The notes below the pieces were generated by a model. That model was not told where the DNA came from. It did no database searches and worked only from the letters and a program-made list of their open reading frames with translations. The position numbers were made by a program, and so were the translations under genes. This document shows positions 1-10,682 of a stretch of 64,000 nt of DNA, in pieces. The first letter of the stretch is position 1; each line of letters begins with the position of its first letter. Source of the DNA: Ananas comosus (Eukaryota > Streptophyta > Magnoliopsida > Poales > Bromeliaceae); contig NC_033641.1 of the NCBI RefSeq assembly GCF_001540865.1, forward strand, positions 10,581,291 to 10,645,290, read 5' to 3'.

Positions 1-275
1 GAGGGAAAAGAAAATAAGATTTTTTTTAACTAGTTTCCTGAGTCAGAAATCCAATAATATCACGAACTGCTACTGTACTTAACAAATCTTGTTTGTTTAA
101 CAAATCATAGAAGAAGAATGAAGAAACATGTACAAAAAGCTGCAATAGTTCTACACGAGCCTGAATATCAATATGGGAGGGAAAAGAAAATAAGATTTTT
201 TTAACTAGTTTCCTGAGTCAGAAATCCAATAATATCACGAACTGCTACTGTACTTAACAAATCTTGTTTGTTTAA
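1..275. repeat. Partial tandem duplication, period about 176 bp
   Basis: About 100 bases starting at position 1 (GAGGGAAAAGAAAATAAG...) recur almost unchanged from position 177, differing mainly in T-run length. On the minus strand the repeat contains a short open stretch (VRDIIGFLTQETS then stop) that I cannot assign. It lies in the unfinished third intron of the trihelix-UMP kinase gene and is cut by the window edge. Confidence 0.75.
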
Positions 276-757
276 TTTTGTGAGTCCCACCTGGACACTT
301 TCATCAAAGTTAAGATAGTTGCTTTAATTTTGTGAGTAACAATTAGCAAGGTGATAAATTACAGTGAGTGAAACATTGGCAGGTCCTCTTTCCAAAGCTT
401 GAGTAATTCTCTACGTTATATACAAAGATATCTTACTTTAAAATTATATCACATGGCTCAAAGCCATGCACTGAACACTACTATAGTGTAATAAAAAATA
501 TATTGATAAATTACATTATGTACTAATGGTTAGTCCTCTAGGAATTTCTTTAGAGTTACTGAAATAATAAACGGATTCATTAGACTGCATTATTTCTATG
601 ATGAGAACTTTCCAACTTCATGACTCAATATTACATTAACACAAGACCGAATTTGTAAGACTGGTGTAATAAGTAATAACACATGCTAACAAACATATAG
701 TTGGATGATAAACAAGAACTACTGGTCTACAATAGCATTACTCAGTAAACCAGTTAC
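276..757 (-). other. Intron 3 (partial) of the trihelix-UMP kinase gene, nothing else seen
   Basis: AT-rich sequence after the GT donor at 757. None of the expected next UMP kinase exon (the MxAxVMN-type helix after the TTYQIR segment) is found on the minus strand, so that exon must lie outside the window. Confidence 0.6.
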
Positions 758-3004
758 CTTATTTGGTATGTTGTAGCCCGATCAATGCCAGCTGTAGCTA
801 CCCAACTGTCACCACAAAAGATATTTCGACCTCCAACAACAACTGCCACCTGATAACAGCACAAGCAATAAAAAAAATTTTAGAATCTTGACTTCTTGAG
901 ATCATAATCCAAAATTGATATTATATTTCCTCTCAAGAAGACCAGAGAGTACTTGTACACCAAGACGGTTTGCCATTTGAATTTCCCTCGATATCAGCAT
1001 GATCACCTGAGAAGAAAGAAGCAACGCATATCAAGTTGGGGATAATCGGGGCAGTGGTTATAGAACCGTAGTAGCCAAAAATAGGAGGTACAGAGAAAAA
1101 TACATAACAAATAGAATAACTTCATAATTCACCTTAGGGTCAACATTATGTGGAGCAGCTCCAGCTAACGAAGCACCACTGATTTTCAAAACCACCCTTT
1201 TCCATCTTGGGTTTGAGAGACTATTCATTTTCGAGTTATTTGGAACGTTAACAGGACCAGATGCAGCACCGTGATACCTGCACATGCAGTTAACATCATA
1301 CTGTTACGGCTAAGCATATCATGGTTTTAAAATTTGTAGTACTAGACGAGCAGAACCGTGTATAACCCAATGCATAAGAGTTGGCTCGGCTCCAAGATTG
1401 GCCAAGAGGTTGAAAAAGCCTCAACACTTTAAGGGCTAAAAAGTGAATAGAATAAGAGAAAAAGGCTTAAACAACTTCGTAGGATGCACAGGCTATTATA
1501 GTTTGATTAAGAACATCATAATTCATGATGATCCATCAAATTGATAACAGAGAAATTATTCAAAATTTTGCTTCATCTCATTAGCGGAATTTGAAGCAAA
1601 GAAGCGAACTGCCTAAGAAGGTACTAAAGCAATAAATGCATAATAATTGTTTTGAAAATAAAAAAATTTCTTGTAGACCTAGGTAACACAAGTAATTCTA
1701 TACTAAAAGATCTTTAATAAATACTACTTTACTAATAAAATGAATCATTCATCCATCACAATTTCCGCATCCTAGAAAGGGCTTGCTTCTGTCAGACACA
1801 AAAACATTACTTAAAAGATAGGATGATATAAAGAAATACATGGGTGACACATATATCAACACAGCAACTGCTTCACAAAGAGAGCTATGACATAGGGTGC
1901 ACTAAATGAGGAAAGAAGCTATATCAACATGATTCCTTTAGTCTCTGAGTCAAAGGGTCTGCGCAACATTCTTTAACTTGTAATGCAGATTTCTCTTATC
2001 ATATTTTTAACAAAGAGAGAACAACAAAAGAGTAATTATTTTCTCAAAAAGAGTAATAACTGAGATAAGGCTGCCATACAGAAAACCCCCTGAAAGATAG
2101 TTTTCACTTTGCCCCCTGAAATATCGTAAATTCTGCATAGTCCTCTTTCCCCTCCACCAGCTCTACATATTTTTGGGAGCAAAGCAGGAATTGCAACCTT
2201 TCCAGGAGGGTTTTTTTTTCCATTTCTTTTCCTTTTGTTTGAGGATACCATTCATATCCATTGTATTCAAAACCCAATTCAATGCTTGTAGAAACAAGAA
2301 TACCCAAGGAACTATCTTTTCCGTCTTTATCACTACTACTAAATTATGGAAAGATGAATTGGTGCATAGAATGATCACCCTGAAGGAGATTTTGGAATCC
2401 CATATTTGCCTGGTAATACAAGAACACTATACACTCTAACTGATGTATCTTCAAACCGCAAACAATCTGGCACGTTCATTGAATTGTTACAGGAGAGACC
2501 TCACACAGTTACATGCAACAATAAGCTACTAACTTCTACATTTCTTAGCAAACAGAATTTACAACCTCGAATGTCCTTTGCACCAAGAAAACTCACTAGT
2601 TATCCCACTCCAACATTCACTTCCTATAGCCTCAACTAGATACGGCCCGTGCCACTGGGCACTTAAATCCTTGGCCTCAACTTCATCTGTGTCTTAGATA
2701 AAGAAAATTGATCACAAGGCCTACTTCACTGGACAAACATGAGATGAGAATAAACCATATATATATATATATATATAGAACTAGGCTACTATGCTATTAA
2801 TAGCACGAAATCATTAGCGCTACCAAGTTTTTGGCCATTGGATTAAGAGATGTGCGGTTAGGATGATGTGAGCCCCTTAGGGTTGAGTAGGTGGTTGGTT
2901 GAATAGTATGATCTAACGGATGAAAATGATCAAAATGGTAGATCTAACGGCGAAAAACTTGGTAGCACCAAGTGCTTCGTGCTATTAATAGCATAGTAGC
3001 TGGA

Positions 3005-3042
<38 letters not shown>

Positions 3043-6000
3043 CTAAAATTTGAACCATTTTCAGTAGGAAGCAGATAAGAAATTGAGTGTAAGTTACTCT
3101 TTCTAATTAGTGGGCATAGATCAGAGTCACATAATAGGCCCAAGTGTTGCTATTTATACACATAATATAATAATCAAGAAAAAGGATAAAGCATTTAATA
3201 TTAAAAAAGAAACGTAGATGAAAGATATTAAATCATATAAAGGGAAGAGGAAATAGAAAATCGAGATGACTAACATAGTAAGTAATACCAGATACACATT
3301 AAAAGGTAAAAATCAACCTAATGAAACAGAATTTCTTATAAAAAAAATCCACAATGTACATTAGAAGCCAATAGCCCATCCTTGCTAAAATGAATAATGG
3401 CCTACACTTTTCCAAGTTATCATATGACTTGTAGAAGTTTTATTGGGAGAAAATTTGTGAGGCTAAAATGCTGTTATCGATTATAGGAGAAGTCCAGCGA
3501 CATAATAACGATAAACAACTAATAAACCAGTTAATAGAGATGGTGAAAAGAGCAAATAAATGGAATAAAGGAAGAAAGGGATAGGAGACTATAATAAGAT
3601 AAGAGAGTCTAAGACAATTATTCTTTCCATATCAAAATCCATCATGAGCACCACAATCAAGTACTAATCACTATTTCTCCTAGAAAATAATTCAAATTAC
3701 ATAAAATTATTGTATATCAAGCCCTATCTGTCAATTTGCAGTTTCTACGTCTTATTTAGAAGGTCGATTCAATTAATGCGAGCTTTAAACTCTCAGACAT
3801 CCTTTTATTGTAATCCCAACAACATATGTCTTATATGGTAAGAGTCATTATTTTGGAATTGAACTTTAGCTCTCATTCTAATTTCTAACATTACATGATA
3901 CACTATAATCAAGGAATGTTGTGCCGGTCGACACGGTGGGCATGTGTTGACAGTGCCGAGTGTCATGCCATGACAGGTAGAACCACACTCTAAATACAAT
4001 AAAAAAAAGGAACAAAATATTCCTAAATAGTAGATAATGCAAACATGTGAAACTAGACCAAAGAAAGCTAAATCCAAAGAAGCCAACAACTTGGTTAGGA
4101 TCCAAATATTGTCGTGAAGTGCGTGCCACTCCCATGTTGGCACGTGGCACAGGGTCTGTGCCGCCTCATATGGAGGTGTGCTGCAATGTATTGAATTTTG
4201 CCAAGTTGATATTCTACGTTCCAGTTTGCTGTCAGATTACATATATATTTTGAAGTTTTTTCTTGAAGTTAAAATACTTGCAAAATCCTAGAACTACTTT
4301 AAGATCTCTCCATCCCGTGCCTTCATCCTTTGGTGGGAGAGCAGCTTAGGAAACCTACCAAGAGGAAGATATGAGAATAAAACGGTTTGTCTTTTTACTT
4401 TGTTCTTGTTAGTGAAATAATATTAGGCTTTCTTTTAGATCTAGAGAGATTTGGAGCTTTTTTTTTTATGTGTAGGAATCAAGAATCTTGTAGATCTAGG
4501 CATTATCAGCCATCATTTTTTTTTGGCAAAGATTTCACAAGTTTCTTTCATTTTTTTTAACAAAAAATTAGAAAATAAAACTTAGAAAATAAGTTTTGTT
4601 TACTTAAAATATTAGTAAATCATATCGTGAAGGTATTTTAGATTTCTTCATGGAAATTGATGAAGTATCTATCATTTTTTTGACAACTTCTCACTTATTT
4701 TGTTTCTTCCATCTTTCATTTTGATTTTTTTTGAAAATTCTGAAAACTAAAGTTACAGTGAAGTCTTTTTTACTTGAAATATTCGATGATCTTGTAGAAC
4801 TAGTAATAGTTGGATCCAATAATTAGCTCCACAACATAATTGGACCAAGTTTTGGTGCAAACAGTACAAATTTGGATATTTCTTCCAATTCTGCCATTCT
4901 TGCATAGCCAACACATCAATCTTGTGTAACGGAGACTGATGTATTACTAAATGATGCAATGTCACCAATGTGTTTTGCTACAGTTTCATCTTCATGCATG
5001 TTACTTACATGAAATGTTTAAGAGCATATTTTGGGTCATTAACATGTGCATCCCCCCATCATCTATTCATATTTCTTGCTAACCTTCATGAGATTAACCA
5101 TTTAGGCCATTTTGATAGCCACTAGAACCATTAAAACACTTTAGAAAGCTTTTTCCTACATGTGAAAGGATTAAAATAAAACATGTGAACAAGTGCCAAT
5201 GAACCAATTGCATGCCGCTGGCATGAAGGGGCATGTAGACACTGGAATGTCCCGTGTCAGCGAGTTGTGCGGTGCCGATGGCACACTGATATGCCCATGA
5301 CATTGGCACAACAATCCTTGTTACGATCGGACAGAATAAAATGTAATGATAGTAGATTTTAATAAAATTATATCATGTTTATATAGAATTCATATCAAAT
5401 TTGGAAGGAATCAAATTATGCTTTAGTACTATCATACAAAATTAATATAAAACCATAGTAAAATAGTTTACAATTAGATTTAACAAGATTCACCTAGACC
5501 TAGACAAAATTATAGTAAGTCAGTGGAATCAAGTGAAATCTACACAAAGTCATATCTAGTAGGATATGCATATCTTTGTTTAGCTCCTTCAAAAGCACAT
5601 GAAGATAAAATTATACAAAATCTTTATTCCAAAAAGAATACGAATCCCAGAATTAATAACACTATTCTAACTTGACCGAAAGTAATCACTCTGGGCAAGA
5701 TCAGGATGCATAATTGGCATAATTTCAAGAGTCCGGCTACTGTGTTATTAATAGCACGAAGCACTTTGTGCTACCAAGTTTTCCGCCGTTAGATCTACCC
5801 TTTTGATCATTTTCACCCGTTAGATCATACTATTCAACTAACCACCCACTCAACCTTAGGAGGCCCACATCATCCTAACCGCACATCTCTTAATCCAATG
5901 GCCAAAAACTTGGTAGCACCAATGACTCGGTACTATTAATAGTATATTAGCCTAGTTCTAATTTCAATGATACTTCCCCACAAGAGCTAGTACCTATCTT

Positions 6001-8347
6001 ATTCTACTTGAATTTTCAATTATGTGGCCATTGTGTATAACCTCATAAAATTTCTCTCATTGCACCAATGAAATGAGGACGTAATATAACCAATCAGGCC
6101 TCAGAATAATCACTAGTTGGAATCTACAGAGTACAGATAACATGTTCTCTTATACACATAATATCTATCTTTACCATTTCTTTGGAGATCCTTTATCTAT
6201 TACAATTACCTATTTACACCGTACAGATTGCGCACATGCAATGGGGCTCCTTGACAGTCCATATACGACAATTGCCTTCTATAATTATCTATGACTATAC
6301 TTTCAGTGAATACTCCTTTGATCTACCTTACCCTTCCAACATTACTTGGTTTGATCCAATGTTCAAAATATATATCTCAGTTTCAGTTTTAATCCTAGCA
6401 CCTGGAGTATTTGTTTTGAGTTTTTGGATTTTGGATGGAACATCTCTAAACTTGTCAAAAGATCGAAGCAAATATAGAAAATCAAAATGATCATAGAAAG
6501 ATTTTCATAGCATTTCAATATATTTTAAGTAACTACTTTCATGCAGAAATCATGACTTGAAATTATCAAAGAGATAAAACAACTACATATCAATCATTTA
6601 TAAGTTAGCTTTGATCCAAAAAATTAGTTTTCATACACTTTGTCCAATGTTCTAAAGCTAAGCCATCCACATGCTATTCTTATTGGAAACTGAGATCTTC
6701 AACTCTCAAGGTGATTTAATGCTGTTATACCCCATTTGCACCAAACGAGGTTGTGGTCTTAGAGTTTCAGCCCAACCTCCATACTGAAGCTCCTCCCTTG
6801 AGTTGTTGAAGTTATAGGATTTAAACACCTAATTTTCCTTTGCCTATCATCTTAATTAACCTAATATTATTATATTCTCCGTTTCCTTTGTTAGGATAGG
6901 TTCCACATGCAAACTTACTTTAGTTTCTCATAGTCAACTCGAGTAACATTCAATCTAAAGATTGAATAAGTATTCCAATGATCTAGATGCAAGTCCTGCA
7001 AGGAGTACGCGCATCAATGCTTCAAGATTTGATGCTTCAAGATGCCCGTTCCACCCATGCCCCAGCGCTTCCGTTTTGCTTTCACAAAGGATGCAATCTT
7101 GAGGCCTTCATTCTTTCGAACATTTCAGAACAATGTAAGCATGAATTTTTTGAACTTGTATAGTTTAATTATCTCATATGGTTGGCGATCAACCAAACCA
7201 ATTACTGATGGCACATTGGAAGGACAATCATGCACACTCTAAGGGCGATGAAACTGAGGGGAATGGAAAGAAGACAAGAAGGATGCAATAAATGAAGAAC
7301 GAGAAACCTTTTGATCTGCTGCCTCGAAGTGGAAGTGGAGGTAATAGGAACGAGGGACTTGTCGTCATCAGGTCCGGCTTTTGAGGAGGATGACGAATTG
7401 CCGATTATGTGCTCCATCTTCTTGAACCAGGGCCAGTGGCTGACTGCGAGTCCGCCGCTGCTGAGGCGCTGACACTCCACCTTGTAGCGCTTCTTGAGGT
7501 TGTCGATCTTGTTCTTGCACTGCTCCACACTCTTCCCGGCCTTCTGCCCGTCGCAGCGGTCGCTGACTATGGTGGCCACGTCCTCCCAGTCCCTCCCCCG
7601 CAGGTTACCCCGGTTCAACTGCTCGAATCTCTCCGTGTAGGCATCGAGGAGGCTGTCGATGGCAGTGTCGCTCCACTCCTCGCGGTCCTTGCGGTAGTCG
7701 CTGGAGGACGACATCGGCCTCGTCTTCTTGGAGGCGCCGCTGCCGTAGCAGTAGGGGGACTCGCCATCGCTCGGATCGTCGGGGTTTCTGCGCTTGGGAT
7801 CGGGCCGGGGGGCAGAGGGAGGATGAGGATGGTGCTGGTGCTGCTGCTGAGGACGGTGTTGCTGGTGCGAGGAGGATGCGCGAGGTTTGCGATCGGGATT
7901 ACCGTCGTTGTTGCCGCCGTTGGCGGGAGAGGGGGCGGCGGCGGCGGCGACGTCGTCGTCGTCGTCGTCGTCGTGACCATCGTGGACGAAGGGATTGGCG
8001 TCGGCGGAGAAGCAGTGGTGCTGCGGGTGCGAGGCGACGTCGTGGAAGGAAGGGGCGGGGCACTTGGAGGCGTCCGCCTGGGCGAAGGCCTCGCCGTAGT
8101 CCTCCTCCTCGTCGCCTACCGCCCCCTTTTTGGGGCTGGCGATGGCGTTGAGAGCAGCGTGGGTCCGGGAACGGAGGGGCAGCGTCGCCGCCGCCGCCGC
8201 CGCCGCCGCCTTCGCTATGTAGCGGTGGGCGAAGGGGACAGCGGCGCCGGCGGCTTGCTGGTGCTGGTGCTGGTGCTGGTGCTGGTGCTGGGGCTGGGAC
8301 TGGGCGTCGTCTCCGAGAAGGGCGAAGTCATCGTCGCAGGAGGCCAT
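758..8347 (-). CDS. Trihelix DNA-binding / UMP kinase-like fusion protein (3' end beyond window)
   Basis: Exons read on the minus strand are 8347-7308, 1277-1133, 1006-953 and 849-758, all with GT-AG borders and matching phase; residue 347 (Arg) is split over the first junction. Exon 1 has an N-terminal Gln/His tract (about 18-31), poly-Ala, an Asp run (126-132) and a trihelix domain at about 222-315 with its Trp landmarks (EEWSD, RDWEDVA, HWPWFKKM). The next exons encode NPRWKRVVLKISGASLAG, then REIQMANRLGVQVAVVVGGR and NIFCGDSW, which is the nucleotide-binding start of the amino-acid/UMP kinase fold. I know this architecture from Arabidopsis At3g10030 (from memory). Kinase activity is uncertain: canonical ISGEAL reads ISGASL and GGGNIFRG reads GGRNIFCG. 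The last visible exon ends in phase 2, so the remaining kinase exons lie left of the window. The start is the first ATG of the long open frame. Confidence 0.9.
2757..2777. repeat. (TA)n microsatellite, left of a MITE
   Basis: Pure AT dinucleotide run of 21 bases directly next to the MITE at 2780-3006. Confidence 0.95.
2780..3006 (+). mobile_element. MITE family A, copy 1 (Micron-like, in TA microsatellite)
   Basis: The terminal inverted repeats contain TATGCTATTAATAGCA at both ends, extended by GGCTAC/GTAGC outside. The interior carries a conserved block about a rule-like sequence, GATCTAACGG and AAAACTTGGTAGCACCA, that is shared with copies at 5730 and 20665. There is no coding capacity. 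It is flanked on both sides by (TA)n, as in rice Micron elements, which insert into TA microsatellites (family knowledge). Confidence 0.85.
3008..3041. repeat. (TA)n microsatellite, right of a MITE
   Basis: TA dinucleotide run directly next to the right end of the MITE at 2780-3006. Confidence 0.95.
5730..5959 (-). mobile_element. MITE family A, copy 2 (inverted)
   Basis: Reverse-complement homologue of the element at 2780-3006. It carries the same TATTAATAGCAC-type ends and the same interior CCGTTAGATC blocks, with more substitutions at the right end (TACTATTAATAGTA). It is not bounded by long TA runs here. Confidence 0.85.
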
Positions 8348-9673
8348 GGTCGGGGTGGCGGAGGGGGGGTAAGAAAGGGTTAGGGATCCGAACCTGGCGG
8401 AGCGGGGAGACAGAGACGGGACGGGAGACAGACGACGTTAGCGGGCGGCGGCAGCTTCGTCCAGCAAAGCCCACCTAAAATGGGTAACGGGGGAACCTAC
8501 CGTGACCTACTGCTTACGGGGCCGTGACGAGATTATGACGGCTCCGTCAAGTTATAACGGCACGCGGTTCTGACGCTTGGGCCCCGACAAGAGAAATCAT
8601 GGCCTGGTATCGGTCCACCACGTCATACATGAACCAGCCCTTGTGTATATTGTATAATCGAAATCCTGCGTGCCATTGTCTTTGTTTGTTTTCTTTAATT
8701 TAATTTTACTTATTTTTTATTTTTTATTTCTTTTATTTGGAGAAAGATGTTACGGACCGATGGTATTTGTAGAATTAGAGGTGACGAGTTCGAAAACGAT
8801 TTTAAAGTTTTTAATCTTGAGCACCGCATCATCAAACTTGGTTGTAGAAATTGTTCGGCCCGAGGGCCCGTACCTCCCTTCAGGGCCCTTTGTTATTGTG
8901 TCTTGGGTCTCAGAAGCTCAGAAACACAATTATACAAAGTTGGAGCGTGGTAGAGCGGCCTGCTACGCAGCGGGCCTCTTTTGAGATAGTAGGCCCTTAA
9001 AAAGCATCGCATATTTTCAAGGAGTGAATGGGGTGTTGGGATTGGACCTGATTCAGATGAATCAGATCTTTCTTTTGTACTAGTGCTGTATTTAGAAAGC
9101 TGAAACCAAGCTCGATGGTCCTCGACCATTGTCTTCTCGTTTCCGTATTGAATTTGAACTGCCGGCAAATCAGGATCGCTGGGCCAACCAATATCTGGCT
9201 AGCGTACACCTGCGAAGCATATGTCATACGGACTGCATTATGGAATATCAGCATATTAACTGGTGGTGGTTGTGGGATTTTGATTCTAGTTCGGTATGAA
9301 CTTTTGCTTGTTGAAATCTTCGGGCCTGCGTATTGAAACCCAAAATTTCGGTAACCTCAAACTAATGGGAAGGAGGATAGCGCCGCATGCCCAGGCTGTA
9401 GCGAAATCTCATACATAATTAGCTTGCAGAGAATTGGTCCCTCGAAGTTTCTGTGGGAAGGGGAGCAGCCTGCAAATCGTCCAGAATATTACACAGTCGT
9501 TTGTGCCCACGGATCCAATTCCCATTGACACGACCTCCTCCGTTGCTTTCATTACCTCTAGAAGCACGCTTGTGGTCCCAACAGACCCGAGTTTTAAAAC
9601 AGGGAAATTGTTTGCGTTAAAAAAACTCGATCCCCATGTATTTGTTTAGTTTAAAATTTGTTCCCTTCTCCTC

Positions 9674-9676
<3 letters not shown>

Positions 9677-9740
<64 letters not shown>
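9677..9740. repeat. (TA)n microsatellite
   Basis: 64 bases of uninterrupted AT dinucleotides, followed immediately by a SINE-tail fragment. Confidence 0.95.
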
Positions 9741-9743
<3 letters not shown>

Positions 9744-9785
9744 GAGATAGTAGCATACTATCCATTTTATTTATTTTATTTAAAA
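9741..9785 (-). mobile_element. SINE 3'-end fragment
   Basis: TTTAGAGATAGTAGCATACT followed by a TTTATTT-rich stretch and AAATAAATTTAGCT matches the reverse complement of the 3' half of the SINEs at 58476 and 60148. The 5' (promoter-box) half is missing. Confidence 0.6.
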
Positions 9786-9802
9786 ATAAATTTAGCTGAA
9801 AA

Positions 9803-9930
9803 AATTATTTACCTATTTTATATTATAGTCGGGTCCAATGGTCATGGCGTGCACGTTCTATTTACCCGCTTCTCCTCAAAAAATTTATTTATCTGTTTTA
9901 TATCATAGTCGGGTTCAACGGTCAAGGTTT
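9803..9930. repeat. Diverged tandem repeat of about 82 bp
   Basis: TTATTTACCTATTTTATATT followed by CATAGTCGGGTCCAA-like sequence occurs twice (about 9806-9848 and 9888-9930) with several substitutions. Confidence 0.6.
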
Positions 9931-10566
9931 GCTAGTCCTGAGCCTTACAACCCATTCTCGCATCCTACAATATATATATATTTTTTTGACACAGAATCGT
10001 CACACAAATAGCAACCGAATTGAGTTTGTCCGATTGTCCGTACATAAATAATAAAGGGAAAACTTTCCCATCAAAATCAATAATAAATGTCAAAACATCG
10101 AGTAATCAGCGAAATACAATAATTTTTGGAAAGTTTGAAGAACTGGGGGCGCAATATTTATATACGGTACCATTTGGTTCGTGTATAAATAAAAATTAGT
10201 TATTACAGGAATAGAAACAAGTATGAGGATAAGAAAAATAATGTTTGGATGAAAATTGGGTTATTCCCGGGGATAAGAAAAATATTAGGAAGTTTTATAT
10301 AAAAAATAAAAGTGTTGGTGGGATAATCGAGAACTACTATTTTCGGCTAAAAAATTAATATTTGAATATAAAGGGAGGGATAAGGGCCTATTCCTATCCC
10401 TATCTCCTAAAAAATTAATGTAGAGTAGAAGGACTATCCATGCATTTTACCAGCGACCCCGCGCGCCGCTTTCCCTCTGATTCTTCTGGACGCGTCGTTC
10501 GTAATTCCTAGTCGACCGAGAGTTCGTTCTATTTTGTTGTGCCGCCTTCCGCTTTTTTTTTTTTTC

Positions 10567-10574
10567 TATAATAT
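10567..10574 (+). promoter_or_regulatory. Candidate TATA box of the pyruvate kinase gene
   Basis: TATAATAT lies about 110 bases before the start codon, after a T-rich pyrimidine run. Its position fits a plant core promoter, but AT motifs are common here and the transcript start is unknown. Confidence 0.3.
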
Positions 10575-10682
10575 GACCATCGGCTTCCTCCTCTCCTTTG
10601 CGTCCGTAGCATACGCACCATATCTACTGCGCACAGAGAGATCCCTCCTCTCGTTCCTCCTCTCTTGATTGCTACTGAAGAT

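Larger units (their letters stand above)
1278..7307 (-). other. Intron 1 (6 kb) of the trihelix-UMP kinase gene
   Basis: The donor AG|GTTTCTC at 7307 and acceptor GCAG|G at 1277 join Lys346-Arg347 to Tyr348 in frame. The intron is AT-rich. It holds two copies of one MITE family (2780-3006 and 5730-5959, opposite orientations), two TA microsatellites and GC-richer GTGCC/GGCAC fragments near 3915-4185 and 5205-5320 that look like decayed transposon pieces. I see no other coding segment that splices plausibly. The open frames at 2173-2639, 3805-4253 and 6182-6490 have no recognisable domain. Confidence 0.75.
8348..10682. other. Divergent intergenic region between fusion gene and pyruvate kinase
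   Basis: 2.3 kb separate the two head-to-head start codons. 8348-8600 is GC-richer and should carry the 5' UTR and promoter of the minus-strand gene. 8900-9640 shows no convincing coding frame. 9677-9930 holds a TA microsatellite, a SINE 3' fragment and a short tandem repeat. 10165-10430 resembles a Tourist-type fragment (TTTGGTTCGTGTATAAAT) without a clear second end. Confidence 0.6.

Noticed and set aside
7409..8383. Long plus-strand open frame opposite trihelix exon 1
   Set aside because: Valine/glycine-rich shadow of a GC-rich coding exon on the minus strand; no domain and no supporting context.
8930..8990. tRNA-like sequence (GAGCGTGGTAGAGCGGCC)
   Set aside because: Does not extend into a full cloverleaf with T-loop and acceptor pairing.
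10165..10430. MITE before the pyruvate kinase promoter
   Set aside because: Left end resembles TTTGGTT-type elements but no matching right end or target duplication was found.
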